Shown: piece by piece, positions 1 to 8,560 of the stretch
Numbering within the stretch: the stretch's first letter is position 1
Layout: each line of letters opens with the position of its first letter
From: Actinoplanes ianthinogenes
Lineage (GTDB): Bacteria; Actinomycetota; Actinomycetes; Mycobacteriales; Micromonosporaceae
Length of the DNA: 64,000 nt
Reading direction: 5' to 3'
NCBI RefSeq assembly: GCF_018324205.1
Contig: NZ_AP023356.1
Location: 7,632,501-7,696,500, forward strand
Notes under the pieces: model-generated
The model's database searches: none
Told to the model about the DNA's origin: nothing
The model's input: the letters and a program-made list of their open reading frames with translations, nothing else
Program-made: the position numbers and the translations under genes

Positions 1-2053
<2,053 letters not shown>

Positions 2054-2158
2054 TAAATTTTATGCTTAGCGTCCACTGTGTGATTCACAGCAAACGAACA
2101 ACCACCCCGATGTGCCGGTGACGGCATGAGGGTTGCTGGTTGGTTCTGCTGATGGCTG

Positions 2159-2275
2159 TTTCGGTGGTCATAGCGGAGGGGAAACGCCCGGTTACATTCC
2201 GAACCCGGTAGCTAAGCCCTCCAGCGCCGATGGTACTGCACTCGGGAGGGTGTGGGAGAGTAGGACGCCGCCGGA
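2159..2275 (+). rRNA. rrf: 5S ribosomal RNA
   Basis: A 117-nt segment about 105 nt after 23S shows the 5S pattern: a GTTTCGGTGGTCATAGCGG start, the CCGAACCCGGTAGCTAAGCC loop and the GGGAGAGTAGGACGCCGCC 3' side that pairs back. Order and spacing (23S, short spacer, 5S) fit one rrn operon. No tRNA was seen in the spacer. Ends are accurate to about 3 nt. Confidence 0.95.
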
Positions 2276-2287
2276 CTCAACGTGAAT

Positions 2288-2326
2288 GGAACGCCCACCC
2301 TTTCGGGGGTGGGCGTTCCTTTTTTT
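2288..2326 (+). terminator. rrn operon rho-independent terminator
   Basis: A 13-bp stem (GGAACGCCCACCC against GGGTGGGCGTTCC) with a short TTTCGG-type loop is followed directly by an uninterrupted T run at 2319-2326. It sits 12 nt after the 5S gene, exactly where the rRNA transcript should end. Confidence 0.93.
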
Positions 2327-2367
2327 ATGCCCGGAATTCGGGGGTGCTAGCGGTTCGCGAGGTGGAC

Positions 2368-2438
2368 GGTTCGGGCGGGGAGGGCCATGCGAAGGCCGTC
2401 AGGCTTGATACCTCCGCATGGCCCTCCCCGCCCGAACC
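2368..2438. repeat. Perfect 24-bp inverted repeat (long hairpin) downstream of rrn
   Basis: Arms at 2368-2391 and 2415-2438 are exact reverse complements over 24 bp and enclose a 23-nt loop. No T run follows, so it is not a classic intrinsic terminator on the plus strand. It lies between the rrn terminator and the convergent nucleotidyltransferase gene and could act as a bidirectional stem terminator, transcript stabiliser or dispersed palindromic element. Confidence 0.8.
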
Positions 2439-2526
2439 TTGCCTGCTCACCGGGACTGCCGCGGCTTCGGGACCAGCCAGGTGTGGTGTGGGGTGCGGGG
2501 TCGCTTCGGATTGCTGGGGCAGGTCG

Positions 2527-3066
2527 CTAGAGGTTTAGGGCTGCTTCTAGGCGGGCGATGTCTGTGGCATCTTTTGGCCGGCGTTTGAGGGCTGGGTTCC
2601 AGACGGGGTACATGCGTTTGAGTTCGATCTGGGCTTCCGGGGTGATGATCGGGCAGGAGATGCCGTTGAGGACTCCGGGTGGGCCGTCGAGCATGGTTGG
2701 GGGCCAGGGTTCGCCGGCCCAGGGGCCTGCCGCTACTACTGGGTGGCCGGCCTCGTCGCGGCCCAGGAGCGTCAGGCTTTGCTCTACGTCGTCTTTTGCC
2801 AGGTCGATCTGTTGGTCGTGAGGTGGCTCGGGGAGAAGTGTCCATCCTCGGGCGGCCAGCGCGCCGGCGAGGCGGTTGGCGTCCTCTTTCCAGATGAACC
2901 AGTCCACATCTACGTGTGGGCGGGTCACCTCGCCCAGATAGAAATCCATTGCCCAGCCGCCCCGCAGCCAGGCGGTGACCCCGGCTTGGCGTGCGACGGC
3001 CACGAGCTCTCCGATCGCAGCCAGCTGACGCTCAGCTCGGGCTCCGGGACCGGTGGACTCGGCCAT
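2527..3066 (-). CDS. Aminoglycoside nucleotidyltransferase-like protein (ANT(2'')-type fold)
   Basis: A 179-residue protein of the nucleotidyltransferase superfamily resembling aminoglycoside adenylyltransferases of the AadB/LinB-like group. The GGWAMD segment followed by an H-x-D-x-D-W motif (HVDVDW) gives the glycine-rich nucleotide-binding turn and the paired metal-binding aspartates of the family. The length is usual for single-domain members. An upstream in-frame GTG at 3108 would add 14 residues; neither start has a strong ribosome-binding site, and the ATG at 3066 was chosen because the conserved fold begins soon after it. The gene stands alone, convergent to the rRNA operon. The substrate is unknown: many actinobacterial chromosomal copies are annotated as resistance genes without proof, so lincosamide or non-antibiotic substrates remain possible. 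Confidence 0.75.
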   Translation of the reverse strand: MAESTGPGARAERQLAAIGELVAVARQAGVTAWLRGGWAMDFYLGEVTRPHVDVDWFIWKEDANRLAGALAARGWTLLPEPPHDQQIDLAKDDVEQSLTLLGRDEAGHPVVAAGPWAGEPWPPTMLDGPPGVLNGISCPIITPEAQIELKRMYPVWNPALKRRPKDATDIARLEAALNL

Positions 3067-3203
3067 GCGGGCCGAGTCGGCATGCTGGTGCCCTGTCTGT
3101 TGATCCACAGGCGGACGCTAACGTGGGCCGGCCATTCTGGATATTGAATTCCGTCTGCTTGCGCGAATGCCGTCCTGGCGAGGCCGCCCGAGCAGGGTGG
3201 TGG

Positions 3204-3228
3204 CCGGGCGGCTGGTGGGGCCGCCCGG
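3204..3228. terminator. GC-rich hairpin after the CBS gene
   Basis: Stem CCGGGCGGC (3204-3212) pairs with GCCGCCCGG (3220-3228) across a 7-nt loop, 14 nt past the stop of the minus-strand CBS gene. There is no T run, as is common for actinobacterial stem-only terminators. Confidence 0.5.
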
Positions 3229-3241
3229 GTGGGAGGGCGGG

Positions 3242-3679
3242 CTAGGTGCGGTCGCCGGTGATGTAGTCGGCCAGGGTGCTGCGTTCGGTTTCTAGTTCGT
3301 CGATTCGGTTTTTGACCACGTCACCGATGCTTACTACGCCGGCCAGGTGGCCGTTGACGACTACCGGGACGTGGCGGAAGCGGTGTTCGGTCATCAGGCG
3401 TTCGACGTCTTCGAGCCGGGCCTCCGGTGAGACGGTTCTTACCTGGGTTGTCTGGATCGTGCTTACCGGTTCGGTGAGGACTGCTGCGCCCTGGGCGGCC
3501 AGCGCCCGGACCACGTCTCGTTCACTGACGATGCCCTCGACCGCCCGGCCGTCCCGGGAAACCACTACCGCGCCGATCCGGTGCTTGGCCAGCGCGTCGA
3601 CCAGGCCTCGCACGGACATGTCCGGTGCGACGGTCACCACGCTGTTGCCTTTGACGCGAAGGATGTCGCTGATCCGCAT
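3242..3679 (-). CDS. Tandem CBS-domain protein
   Basis: A 145-residue protein made almost entirely of two CBS domains, roughly residues 7-60 and 72-128, with the usual G-(V/I)-V-S-x-x-D-(V/L) endings (GIVSERDVV, GVVSIGDVV). Such stand-alone CBS pairs form a Bateman module that binds adenine nucleotides or S-adenosyl compounds and act as energy or stress sensors in the cytoplasm. The start is fixed by a strong AGGAGG ribosome-binding site just upstream of the ATG at 3679; a longer frame to 3718 is not needed. A charged C-terminal helix (NRIDELETER) follows the second domain. The next gene on the same strand is about 190 bp upstream with a hairpin between, so it is probably a single-gene unit. 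The ligand cannot be told. Confidence 0.9.
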   Translation of the reverse strand: MRISDILRVKGNSVVTVAPDMSVRGLVDALAKHRIGAVVVSRDGRAVEGIVSERDVVRALAAQGAAVLTEPVSTIQTTQVRTVSPEARLEDVERLMTEHRFRHVPVVVNGHLAGVVSIGDVVKNRIDELETERSTLADYITGDRT

Positions 3680-3827
3680 TGATCCTCCTGTGCCGGTTAG
3701 CCCCCGTGCCCCTTCCATCCCTTCCTGACTTCATGCCGAACCCACCACCCAAAGTCAAGAGCCTTCGACATACGTCAAACCATCTGCGCCTGGATCAGGG
3801 GGTCGAGCGAGTCCCGGGTACGGCGAC

Positions 3828-3851
3828 GCCGCCGCCCGGGTGGGCGGCGGC
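3828..3851. terminator. GC hairpin, probable terminator of the small membrane-protein gene
   Basis: A 10-bp perfect stem (GCCGCCGCCC / GGGCGGCGGC) with a GGGT loop lies 18 nt downstream of the stop codon of the minus-strand gene ending at 3870. Confidence 0.5.
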
Positions 3852-3869
3852 GCCGGGTGGGGAAGGTCG

Positions 3870-4124
3870 TCAGTTGCGGTGGAAGGTGGGTCGCCAGGCG
3901 AAGCGGCGGGAGGGCTTGGCCCTGCGTTTGCGGAGGGCCAGCAGGGTGGCGGTGGCGGCGGCGCCGGCCAGGGCGATCAGGCCGGCCGCGACCGGCTTGC
4001 GATGGGAAGCGACGGCCTTGGCGGGGCGGGAGTCGCGGACGGTGGTGACCGCCTTGTTGAGCTTGGACGTCGCGGCCTCGGTCTTGGGGGTGTTGAGAAG
4101 CTGCTCCGGTGCATTCGTGCTCAT
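3870..4124 (-). CDS. Small membrane protein of unknown function
   Basis: An 84-residue protein starting at the ATG at 4124, which is preceded by a good GAGGTGG ribosome-binding site; the longer in-frame start at 4229 has none. Residues 1-42 are polar, residues about 45-62 form one hydrophobic segment rich in alanine (PVAAGLIALAGAAATATLLA), and the tail is strongly basic (RKRRAKPSRR). This suggests a single-pass protein with its positive end in the cytoplasm. No family recognised. It is flanked by a hairpin and a long gene-free stretch, so it is likely transcribed alone. Confidence 0.6.
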   Translation of the reverse strand: MSTNAPEQLLNTPKTEAATSKLNKAVTTVRDSRPAKAVASHRKPVAAGLIALAGAAATATLLALRKRRAKPSRRFAWRPTFHRN

Positions 4125-5043
4125 CGTTCCACCTCTTCTCGACGGGGGGATGGGTGCTATGCCAGGCTTTATGCCCCTTCTCGCCTCGGTTTCAACCCGC
4201 ACTGTGACTGAAGTTAATCGGAGAGTCACCCTGGCGTTGTCCGGGAACCGACAAAAGGTGCCAGTGGGCGGCGGTCACGGCCTCTACCCGGCCCGCCGGC
4301 TTGCTCATCGACCAGCGCGGTGACGGGGTGACCGCTGCGGTCGCCGCCGAACCCCGGCCGCCGGATGAGCCCTGACCGCCGGGCGCGCCTCGCCGCGGAC
4401 CGGTGGCACGGTGCGGCAGGCAAAGACATGATCGGCGGCCGAGAAAATCTGGTCTGTTGAGACTAGACATTCTCGGCGTGGGTGGATAGAGTCGTCTCCG
4501 TTGACGACGGAATCGGTAAAAGACGCCGACGTAACAGGCCGAGCGTCGAAGCAGGGCCCGGAAGTTCTCGTGGCTCGCTCGGTAACCGCGGTGGAATCGC
4601 ATCGCCGCGCGCAACATGGCACATGCACCACAAGACCTTGACGTAATTCCAGGTCAGGGCACCGCAGGCAGAGCCGGTGCAAGCTTCATGGCTCCGCCTG
4701 ATGCAGGAAGAGTCCGCCGCACATGTGCGGGGCCGCGAAGTCGCGTGGGGCTCTCACATCGGCGGATGGCACGTAGTTGGTGAAAGAAGAGGAAAGGGAG
4801 GGCTGGACGCCGTTGGATCGCCCGCCGTCAGGACGTAGTTCCAGTTCTGCGGGTGGACACCGTAGTCCCATCGAAGTGAGGTGGTCTCCGGTCACGCTTA
4901 CGCGATCCTCGCACCGCCTGCCGATGGTGGCAGGGTGCGGAAACGAGAACCCGACGAACCTGTCGGTAGATGGTGTTTTCAACCCGTAGCCCTGGGCCCC
5001 GGCGCGTTCTGCGCCGGGGCCCTCGTTCATGACGAGGACATGT
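4125..5043. other. Long stretch without a convincing gene
   Basis: Over 900 bp separate the small membrane-protein gene from the MerR-type gene. Open frames exist on both strands but show shifting composition, no recognisable domain and no ribosome-binding site. A strong hairpin closes the region at 4994-5022. It may hold promoters for the flanking genes or an untranslated RNA, but nothing further can be supported. Confidence 0.5.
4994..5022. terminator. Strong 12-bp hairpin just before the MerR-type gene
   Basis: GGGCCCCGGCGC (4994-5005) pairs perfectly with GCGCCGGGGCCC (5011-5022) around a 5-nt loop. It ends about 10 nt before the ribosome-binding site of the next gene, so it may either terminate an upstream transcript or lie in the 5' leader of the MerR-type gene and influence its expression. 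Confidence 0.65.
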
Positions 5044-5364
5044 ATGGCCCCATCCGAAGACATGCTCAACGACGACGACTATCCGGCCTACACCATGGGC
5101 CGTGCCGCCGAGATCGTGGGCGCCTCGCAGGACTTCCTGCGCCGCCTCGACGAGGCGAAACTGATCATCCCGTTCCGCTCCGCCGGCGGACACCGCCGGT
5201 ACTCCCGCTACCAGCTGCGTCTGGCTGCCCGGGCCCGGGAGATGGTCGACCAGGGCACCGCTCTGGAAGCCGCCTGCCGGATCATCGTCCTCGAGGACCA
5301 ACTCGAAGAAGCCCTTCAGTACCACCGCGACCACGAGTGCCGCCAGCAGGCGGGCGCCGTCTGA
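5044..5364 (+). CDS. MerR-type helix-turn-helix regulator (small)
   Basis: A 106-residue protein with a MerR-like winged helix-turn-helix at about residues 13-60: the YTMGRAAEIVGAS helix pair, then LRRLDEAKLI and the GGHRRYSRYQL wing typical of MerR proteins. The remaining 40 residues form a helix rich in Glu and Leu that may dimerise; there is no effector-binding domain. The ATG at 5044 was preferred to the one at 5029 because a GAGGA ribosome-binding site lies seven bases before it. The gene is followed on the same strand by the cold-shock gene, with a separate promoter-like element and leader in between. Its targets are unknown; a role in the cold or general stress response is only suggested by the neighbour. 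Confidence 0.82.
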   Translation: MAPSEDMLNDDDYPAYTMGRAAEIVGASQDFLRRLDEAKLIIPFRSAGGHRRYSRYQLRLAARAREMVDQGTALEAACRIIVLEDQLEEALQYHRDHECRQQAGAV

Positions 5365-5485
5365 CCCCACGCCGCGCGGTCCTTCTCCACCCCGGGAAGG
5401 ACCGTTCGCCGCCACCCGCACGGCCTGCCGGCACCACCGGGACGGGGACACGCGGGCACAGCGCGGGCCGCTGTCCGTTCTGTGC

Positions 5486-5658
5486 TAAGGTCTCCGTGTT
5501 GCAGTTTTGATTTCCGAAGACGTTCATAGCGCCTGATGGGTTATCTGAAACCCCCAGGCGCTTTTTCGTTTTGTCGTGTCGGTTCGGCGCGGGCGATCAA
5601 CGCGGCGGCGTAAGAGTCCGCACACCGCGGACTCCACACAGCCTGCGAAGGAGCAGAC
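5486..5658 (+). promoter_or_regulatory. Promoter and long structured 5' leader of the cold-shock gene
   Basis: A -10-like TAAGGT at 5486-5491 is followed by about 160 nt of leader before the cold-shock start codon. The leader begins with a GTTGCAGTTTTG stretch like that seen upstream of many actinobacterial csp genes and then holds the hairpin at 5528-5566. No clear -35 was seen. Long leaders of csp mRNAs are known RNA thermosensors in other bacteria; that this one works so is inference. Confidence 0.55.
5528..5566 (+). terminator. Terminator-like hairpin inside the cold-shock leader (possible attenuator)
   Basis: AGCGCCTG (5528-5535) pairs with CAGGCGCT (5555-5562), an inner GGGTT/AACCC pairing closes a small loop, and TTTTTCGTTTT follows. 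It looks like an intrinsic terminator placed between the putative promoter and the coding region. Confidence 0.65.
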
Positions 5659-5862
5659 ATGGCTACAGGTACCGTGAAGTGGTTCAACGCCGACAAGGGC
5701 TTCGGCTTCATCGCGCAGGACGGCGGCGGCCCCGACGTCTTCGCCCACTTCTCCGCGATCGCGTCGAGCGGCTTCCGCAGCCTCGACGAGAACCAGAAGG
5801 TGGAGTTCGACGTCACCCAGGGTCAGAAGGGCCCGCAGGCGGAGAACATCCGCCCGCTCTGA
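5659..5862 (+). CDS. Cold-shock protein (CspA family)
   Basis: A 67-residue single cold-shock domain protein, full length for the family. The RNA-binding motifs RNP1 (KGFGFI, about residues 14-19) and RNP2 (DVFAHF, about 31-36) are intact, as is the starting GTVKWFN strand. Such proteins bind single-stranded RNA and DNA and melt mRNA structure in the cytoplasm. A GAAGGAG ribosome-binding site precedes the ATG. The gene has its own long leader with a terminator-like hairpin and is closed by a strong terminator, so it is a monocistronic unit. Which csp paralogue it corresponds to in other actinobacteria cannot be told, and cold induction is not shown by the coding sequence itself. Confidence 0.96.
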   Translation: MATGTVKWFNADKGFGFIAQDGGGPDVFAHFSAIASSGFRSLDENQKVEFDVTQGQKGPQAENIRPL

Positions 5863-5871
5863 TCCACTCTG

Positions 5872-5909
5872 CGAACGGCGGCCCGACTGGTTCAGCGGGC
5901 CGCCGTTCG
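5872..5909 (+). terminator. Terminator after the cold-shock gene
   Basis: A perfect 14-bp stem, CGAACGGCGGCCCG (5872-5885) against CGGGCCGCCGTTCG (5896-5909), begins 9 nt after the stop codon. Only a weak T-rich tail (CATTTCC) follows. Confidence 0.85.
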
Positions 5910-5964
5910 GCATTTCCGCGGGCGGGACACACCGTCACCGGCCTGAAGCTCACCAGGCGCGTGC

Positions 5965-6560
5965 GGGTTCTCAGCGGGTCAGGGGCGGCGGATCGAGACT
6001 GTGGTCGCGCCGGCCTGCTCCCGCGGGCTGGCCGTGGGTCAGTGGATCACGGTGAGGGCGCCCGTGGGGCGGGCGGGGCGGGGCGTGCGGTTTTTGGCGC
6101 GTCAAGGGCAGCGGATCGAGACCGCGGTCGCACCGGCCTGCTCCCGCGGGCTGGCCGTGGGTTAGCGGATCACGGTGAGGGCGCCCGTGGGGTGTGGCGT
6201 GCGGGTTTCCGGCGGGTCAGGGGTAGCGGATCGGGACTGTGGTCGCGCGTCGGCCTGCTCCTGCGGGTTGGCCGTGGGTCAGTGGATCACGGTGAGGGCG
6301 CCCGTGGGGCGGGGCGGGGCGTGCGGTTTCTGGCGCGTCAAGGGCAGCGGATCGAGACCGCGGTCGCACCGGCCTGCTTCTGCGGATTGGCCGTGGGTTA
6401 GCGGATCACGGTGAGGGCGCTGGTGGGGTGTGGCGTGCGGGTTGCCGGCGGGCCAGGGGCAGCGGATCGAGACCGCGGTCGCGCCGGCCTGCTCCGGCGG
6501 GCTGAGCGTGGGTTAGCGGATCACGGTGAGGGCGCCCGTGGGGCGGGGCGTGCGGGGGCG
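5965..6560. repeat. Tandem array of about 118-bp units copied from the 3' end of the adjacent gene
   Basis: The core GGATCACGGTGAGGGCG recurs at 6044, 6167, 6284, 6403 and 6518, so the period is 115-123 bp. The last copy lies inside the minus-strand gene ending at 6513, where it encodes the C-terminal residues and the TAA stop; the other copies repeat that gene end plus downstream sequence. Copies alternate in two flavours (TCAGTGGATCAC at 6044 and 6284, TTAGCGGATCAC at 6167 and 6403), so the array is really a doubled unit of about 240 bp. No open frame runs through it convincingly. Confidence 0.9.
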
Positions 6561-7058
6561 GCGGCGGAGGGTGCGGGCCGCTAGGACGAGGAGCAGGACG
6601 GCGGCGGCGTCGCGCAGGGTGGCGAGGGCTGTGGCGTACCGGGAAATGTCGGGTGTCAGGATCGCCTGGAGCAATCCGGCGGTGCCGGCGCTCAGCGCCG
6701 CCGCGGCGGCGAGGCGGGAGAGTCGGCTGCGCAGTGAGCGGAATCGGTCTCCGTGGCCCTGCCACCAGCCCGGTGCCCAGCGGTCCGTCAGCACCGCGAA
6801 CAGCAGCGCGGGCAGCGTGCCGGCGGCGGCCAGGCTGAACGCGAGGAGCGGGCCCGCGCCGTTCAGGGTGGCGGCGACCGCGGTGACCGTGGCGAGGACG
6901 ATGACGTCGAAGCGACGGCGGCCCGTCCGGCTCTGCGCGAGCAGCCAGAGTGCGGCGACCGGCAGCGGTGAGAGGAAGAGGAATCCGCCGGCCCAGAAGG
7001 CGAGCAGGTAGGCGGCCGCGAACGCGGCGGTCCGGGCGGCGTGGCGGGCGACCGTCAT
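6513..7058 (-). CDS. Multi-pass membrane protein, possibly a truncated MASE1-like sensor domain
   Basis: A 181-residue hydrophobic protein with about five membrane segments: roughly residues 10-30, 33-42, 50-65, 68-90, and after a basic loop 112-133 and 143-160. The pattern of short helices with a PLPVAALWLL segment and an arginine-rich end loosely resembles the MASE1 sensory domain that normally precedes GGDEF or kinase domains, but no output domain follows. The C-terminus (RRPRTPRPTGALTVIR) is the part copied in the downstream array, so the gene end has been rearranged. It could be a remnant of a larger signalling protein or an independent small transporter-like protein. The ATG at 7058 has no strong ribosome-binding site. 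Function unknown. Confidence 0.6.
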   Translation of the reverse strand: MTVARHAARTAAFAAAYLLAFWAGGFLFLSPLPVAALWLLAQSRTGRRRFDVIVLATVTAVAATLNGAGPLLAFSLAAAGTLPALLFAVLTDRWAPGWWQGHGDRFRSLRSRLSRLAAAAALSAGTAGLLQAILTPDISRYATALATLRDAAAVLLLVLAARTLRRRPRTPRPTGALTVIR

Positions 7059-7097
7059 GTGCCGACCATCGGCGGCGGCCGCCCGTGGTTGAACCTT

Positions 7098-7252
7098 CTA
7101 TTCGATGCCGACCTCGTGGAACGCGGCGCTATTCGATGCCGACCTCGCGGAAGGCGGCGCTAGTCGATGCCGACCTCGCGGAAGGCGGCGCTATTCGATG
7201 CCGACCTCGCGGAAGGCGGCGCTATTCGATGCCTACCTCGCGGAAGGCGGCG
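7098..7252. repeat. Five 31-bp tandem repeats made of the protease gene's 3' end
   Basis: Units begin at 7098, 7129, 7160, 7191 and 7222 with exact 31-bp spacing. The last unit is the end of the minus-strand protease gene (codons AAFREVGIE and the TAG stop); the four others lie beyond the stop and repeat it with only a few changes. Because 31 is not a multiple of three, each copy is in another frame relative to the gene. Confidence 0.95.
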
Positions 7253-8250
7253 CGGACGGTCTGCGGGGCGTTGCGGCTGACCTTGCCGTCGCGGGCCAGG
7301 ATGCGGGCCTGCTCGGCGCAGAGATAGGCGCAGTCGGTGAACACCGCGGTCGGCCAGAGGTTCTGCAACGCGGCGTAGAAGATCCGGGCCGCCGGGTACG
7401 AGCCGAGATCAATCGCGGACAGGTAGAAGGCGCGGTTGATGATGCCGCTGTTCACGTGCGGATCGCCGTTCGGTACGTACTGCGCCATGTGCGCGGCCTG
7501 CGGGTCCTTGCCGAGCACCGGGTTGTCGTACGCGGTGCCGGGGTGGGCCATCGAGCGGATCGCCTCGCCGTACATGGGGGCCGCCATCACCTCCTCGCCG
7601 ATCAGCCAGTTGTGCTCGCCGGCGTCGGCCTTCTGCACGAATTGGTCGACGCACGCGGCGAAGATGTCGGAGAAGGCCTCGTTCATCGCCCCGGACTGAT
7701 CTGTATACAGCAATCCTGCGGTGTGTTGCGTGACGCCGTGGGTCAGCTCGTGCGCGCACACGTCCACGTCTCGGGTGAAATCCTGGAAGATCTGATCGTC
7801 GCCGTTCCCGAAGACCATTCGGGATCCGTCCCAGAACGCATTGTCATACTTGTCGCCGTAGTTGACGTCGCCCAGCAGCGTCATCCCGGCATTGTCGATC
7901 GAATCCCGTCCTAGCACCTCGCGAAAGAACTCGCGGGTGGCGCCGAGTCCGTCGTATGCGGCGTTCGCGTTCGCCGCCGCGACCGGGCTGTCGCCCTCGC
8001 CGCGGACCACCGTGCCGCCGGTCTCGAACTGCTGCTGGTCGTCGAAGATCTGCCGGTCACCCCGGCCCGGGCGCGGCGCGGTGAGTGCCTCCATGCTGGT
8101 CAGGCCGCTGGTCTGGCGCTGCTGCCGGATGGCCGCGGACGCCACCGCGGTGCGCTGCGCGGCTTCGGCGTCCAGGCCCAATTGACGGGCATTCCGCGCT
8201 ATGTGATCGATGATGTGCGATGGAATGTAGAAGCAGATCGGCCCGGGCAT
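7222..8250 (-). CDS. Thermolysin-like metallopeptidase (M4, protealysin type)
   Basis: A 342-residue zinc metallopeptidase of family M4. The zinc site is visible as HELTH (residues 167-171) with the third ligand Glu in NEAFSD (about 191), and the catalytic histidine in DPHVNSGI near 265. The N-terminus (MPGPICFYIP) has no signal peptide and only a short propeptide of about 60 residues, as in protealysin-like enzymes, which are thought to act inside the cell or be exported without a Sec signal. A GGGGAG ribosome-binding site precedes the ATG at 8250. It is transcribed away from the propeller-protein gene. Oddity: its last codons and stop are repeated four more times directly downstream. Confidence 0.95.
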   Translation of the reverse strand: MPGPICFYIPSHIIDHIARNARQLGLDAEAAQRTAVASAAIRQQRQTSGLTSMEALTAPRPGRGDRQIFDDQQQFETGGTVVRGEGDSPVAAANANAAYDGLGATREFFREVLGRDSIDNAGMTLLGDVNYGDKYDNAFWDGSRMVFGNGDDQIFQDFTRDVDVCAHELTHGVTQHTAGLLYTDQSGAMNEAFSDIFAACVDQFVQKADAGEHNWLIGEEVMAAPMYGEAIRSMAHPGTAYDNPVLGKDPQAAHMAQYVPNGDPHVNSGIINRAFYLSAIDLGSYPAARIFYAALQNLWPTAVFTDCAYLCAEQARILARDGKVSRNAPQTVRAAFREVGIE

Positions 8251-8489
8251 GATTTCTCCCCTCGCTGCGGACCGGTTGACGCGGTCCCGCGCGCCGACAT
8301 TGGCACCGTCGCGACATGAATTCTGTCGGCTCTCGAGCAGAGCGGCGTCAGTTCTTGAGCAGAGGTTACTGTCGGCCGCCGGTCCCGGGAATCACACGTT
8401 CGCGGCACCGCGTCGGCGACCACCGCGGAATCGGAAAATGATGCCGTCGGTGCGTCTCGAGACTTAACCTACCTCTCCGATAGAGGATG

Positions 8490-8519
8490 TTGACTATCCG
8501 GAGTGGACGTGGCTAGGCT
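8490..8519 (+). promoter_or_regulatory. Promoter of the secreted propeller-protein gene
   Basis: TTGACT (8490-8495), an 18-bp spacer and TAGGCT (8514-8519) match a housekeeping-type actinobacterial promoter about 40 bp before the GTG start at 8561. The rest of the 310-bp divergent spacer (8251-8560) shows no other gene; a promoter for the protease must lie there too but was not identified. Confidence 0.6.
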
Positions 8520-8560
8520 CCGAGTCGATCTTCATGAACGACGGGGAACCGGGAGAAACC

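Noticed and set aside
4192..4682. Overlapping frames of 125-141 residues on the minus strand
   Set aside because: No ribosome-binding site, cysteine- and arginine-rich composition unlike the host's proteins, no domain.
7098..7252. 31-bp repeats considered as a CRISPR array
   Set aside because: The units touch each other with no spacers, and they are copies of a gene end; no cas genes are near. The 64-bp and 118-bp arrays fail for the same reason.
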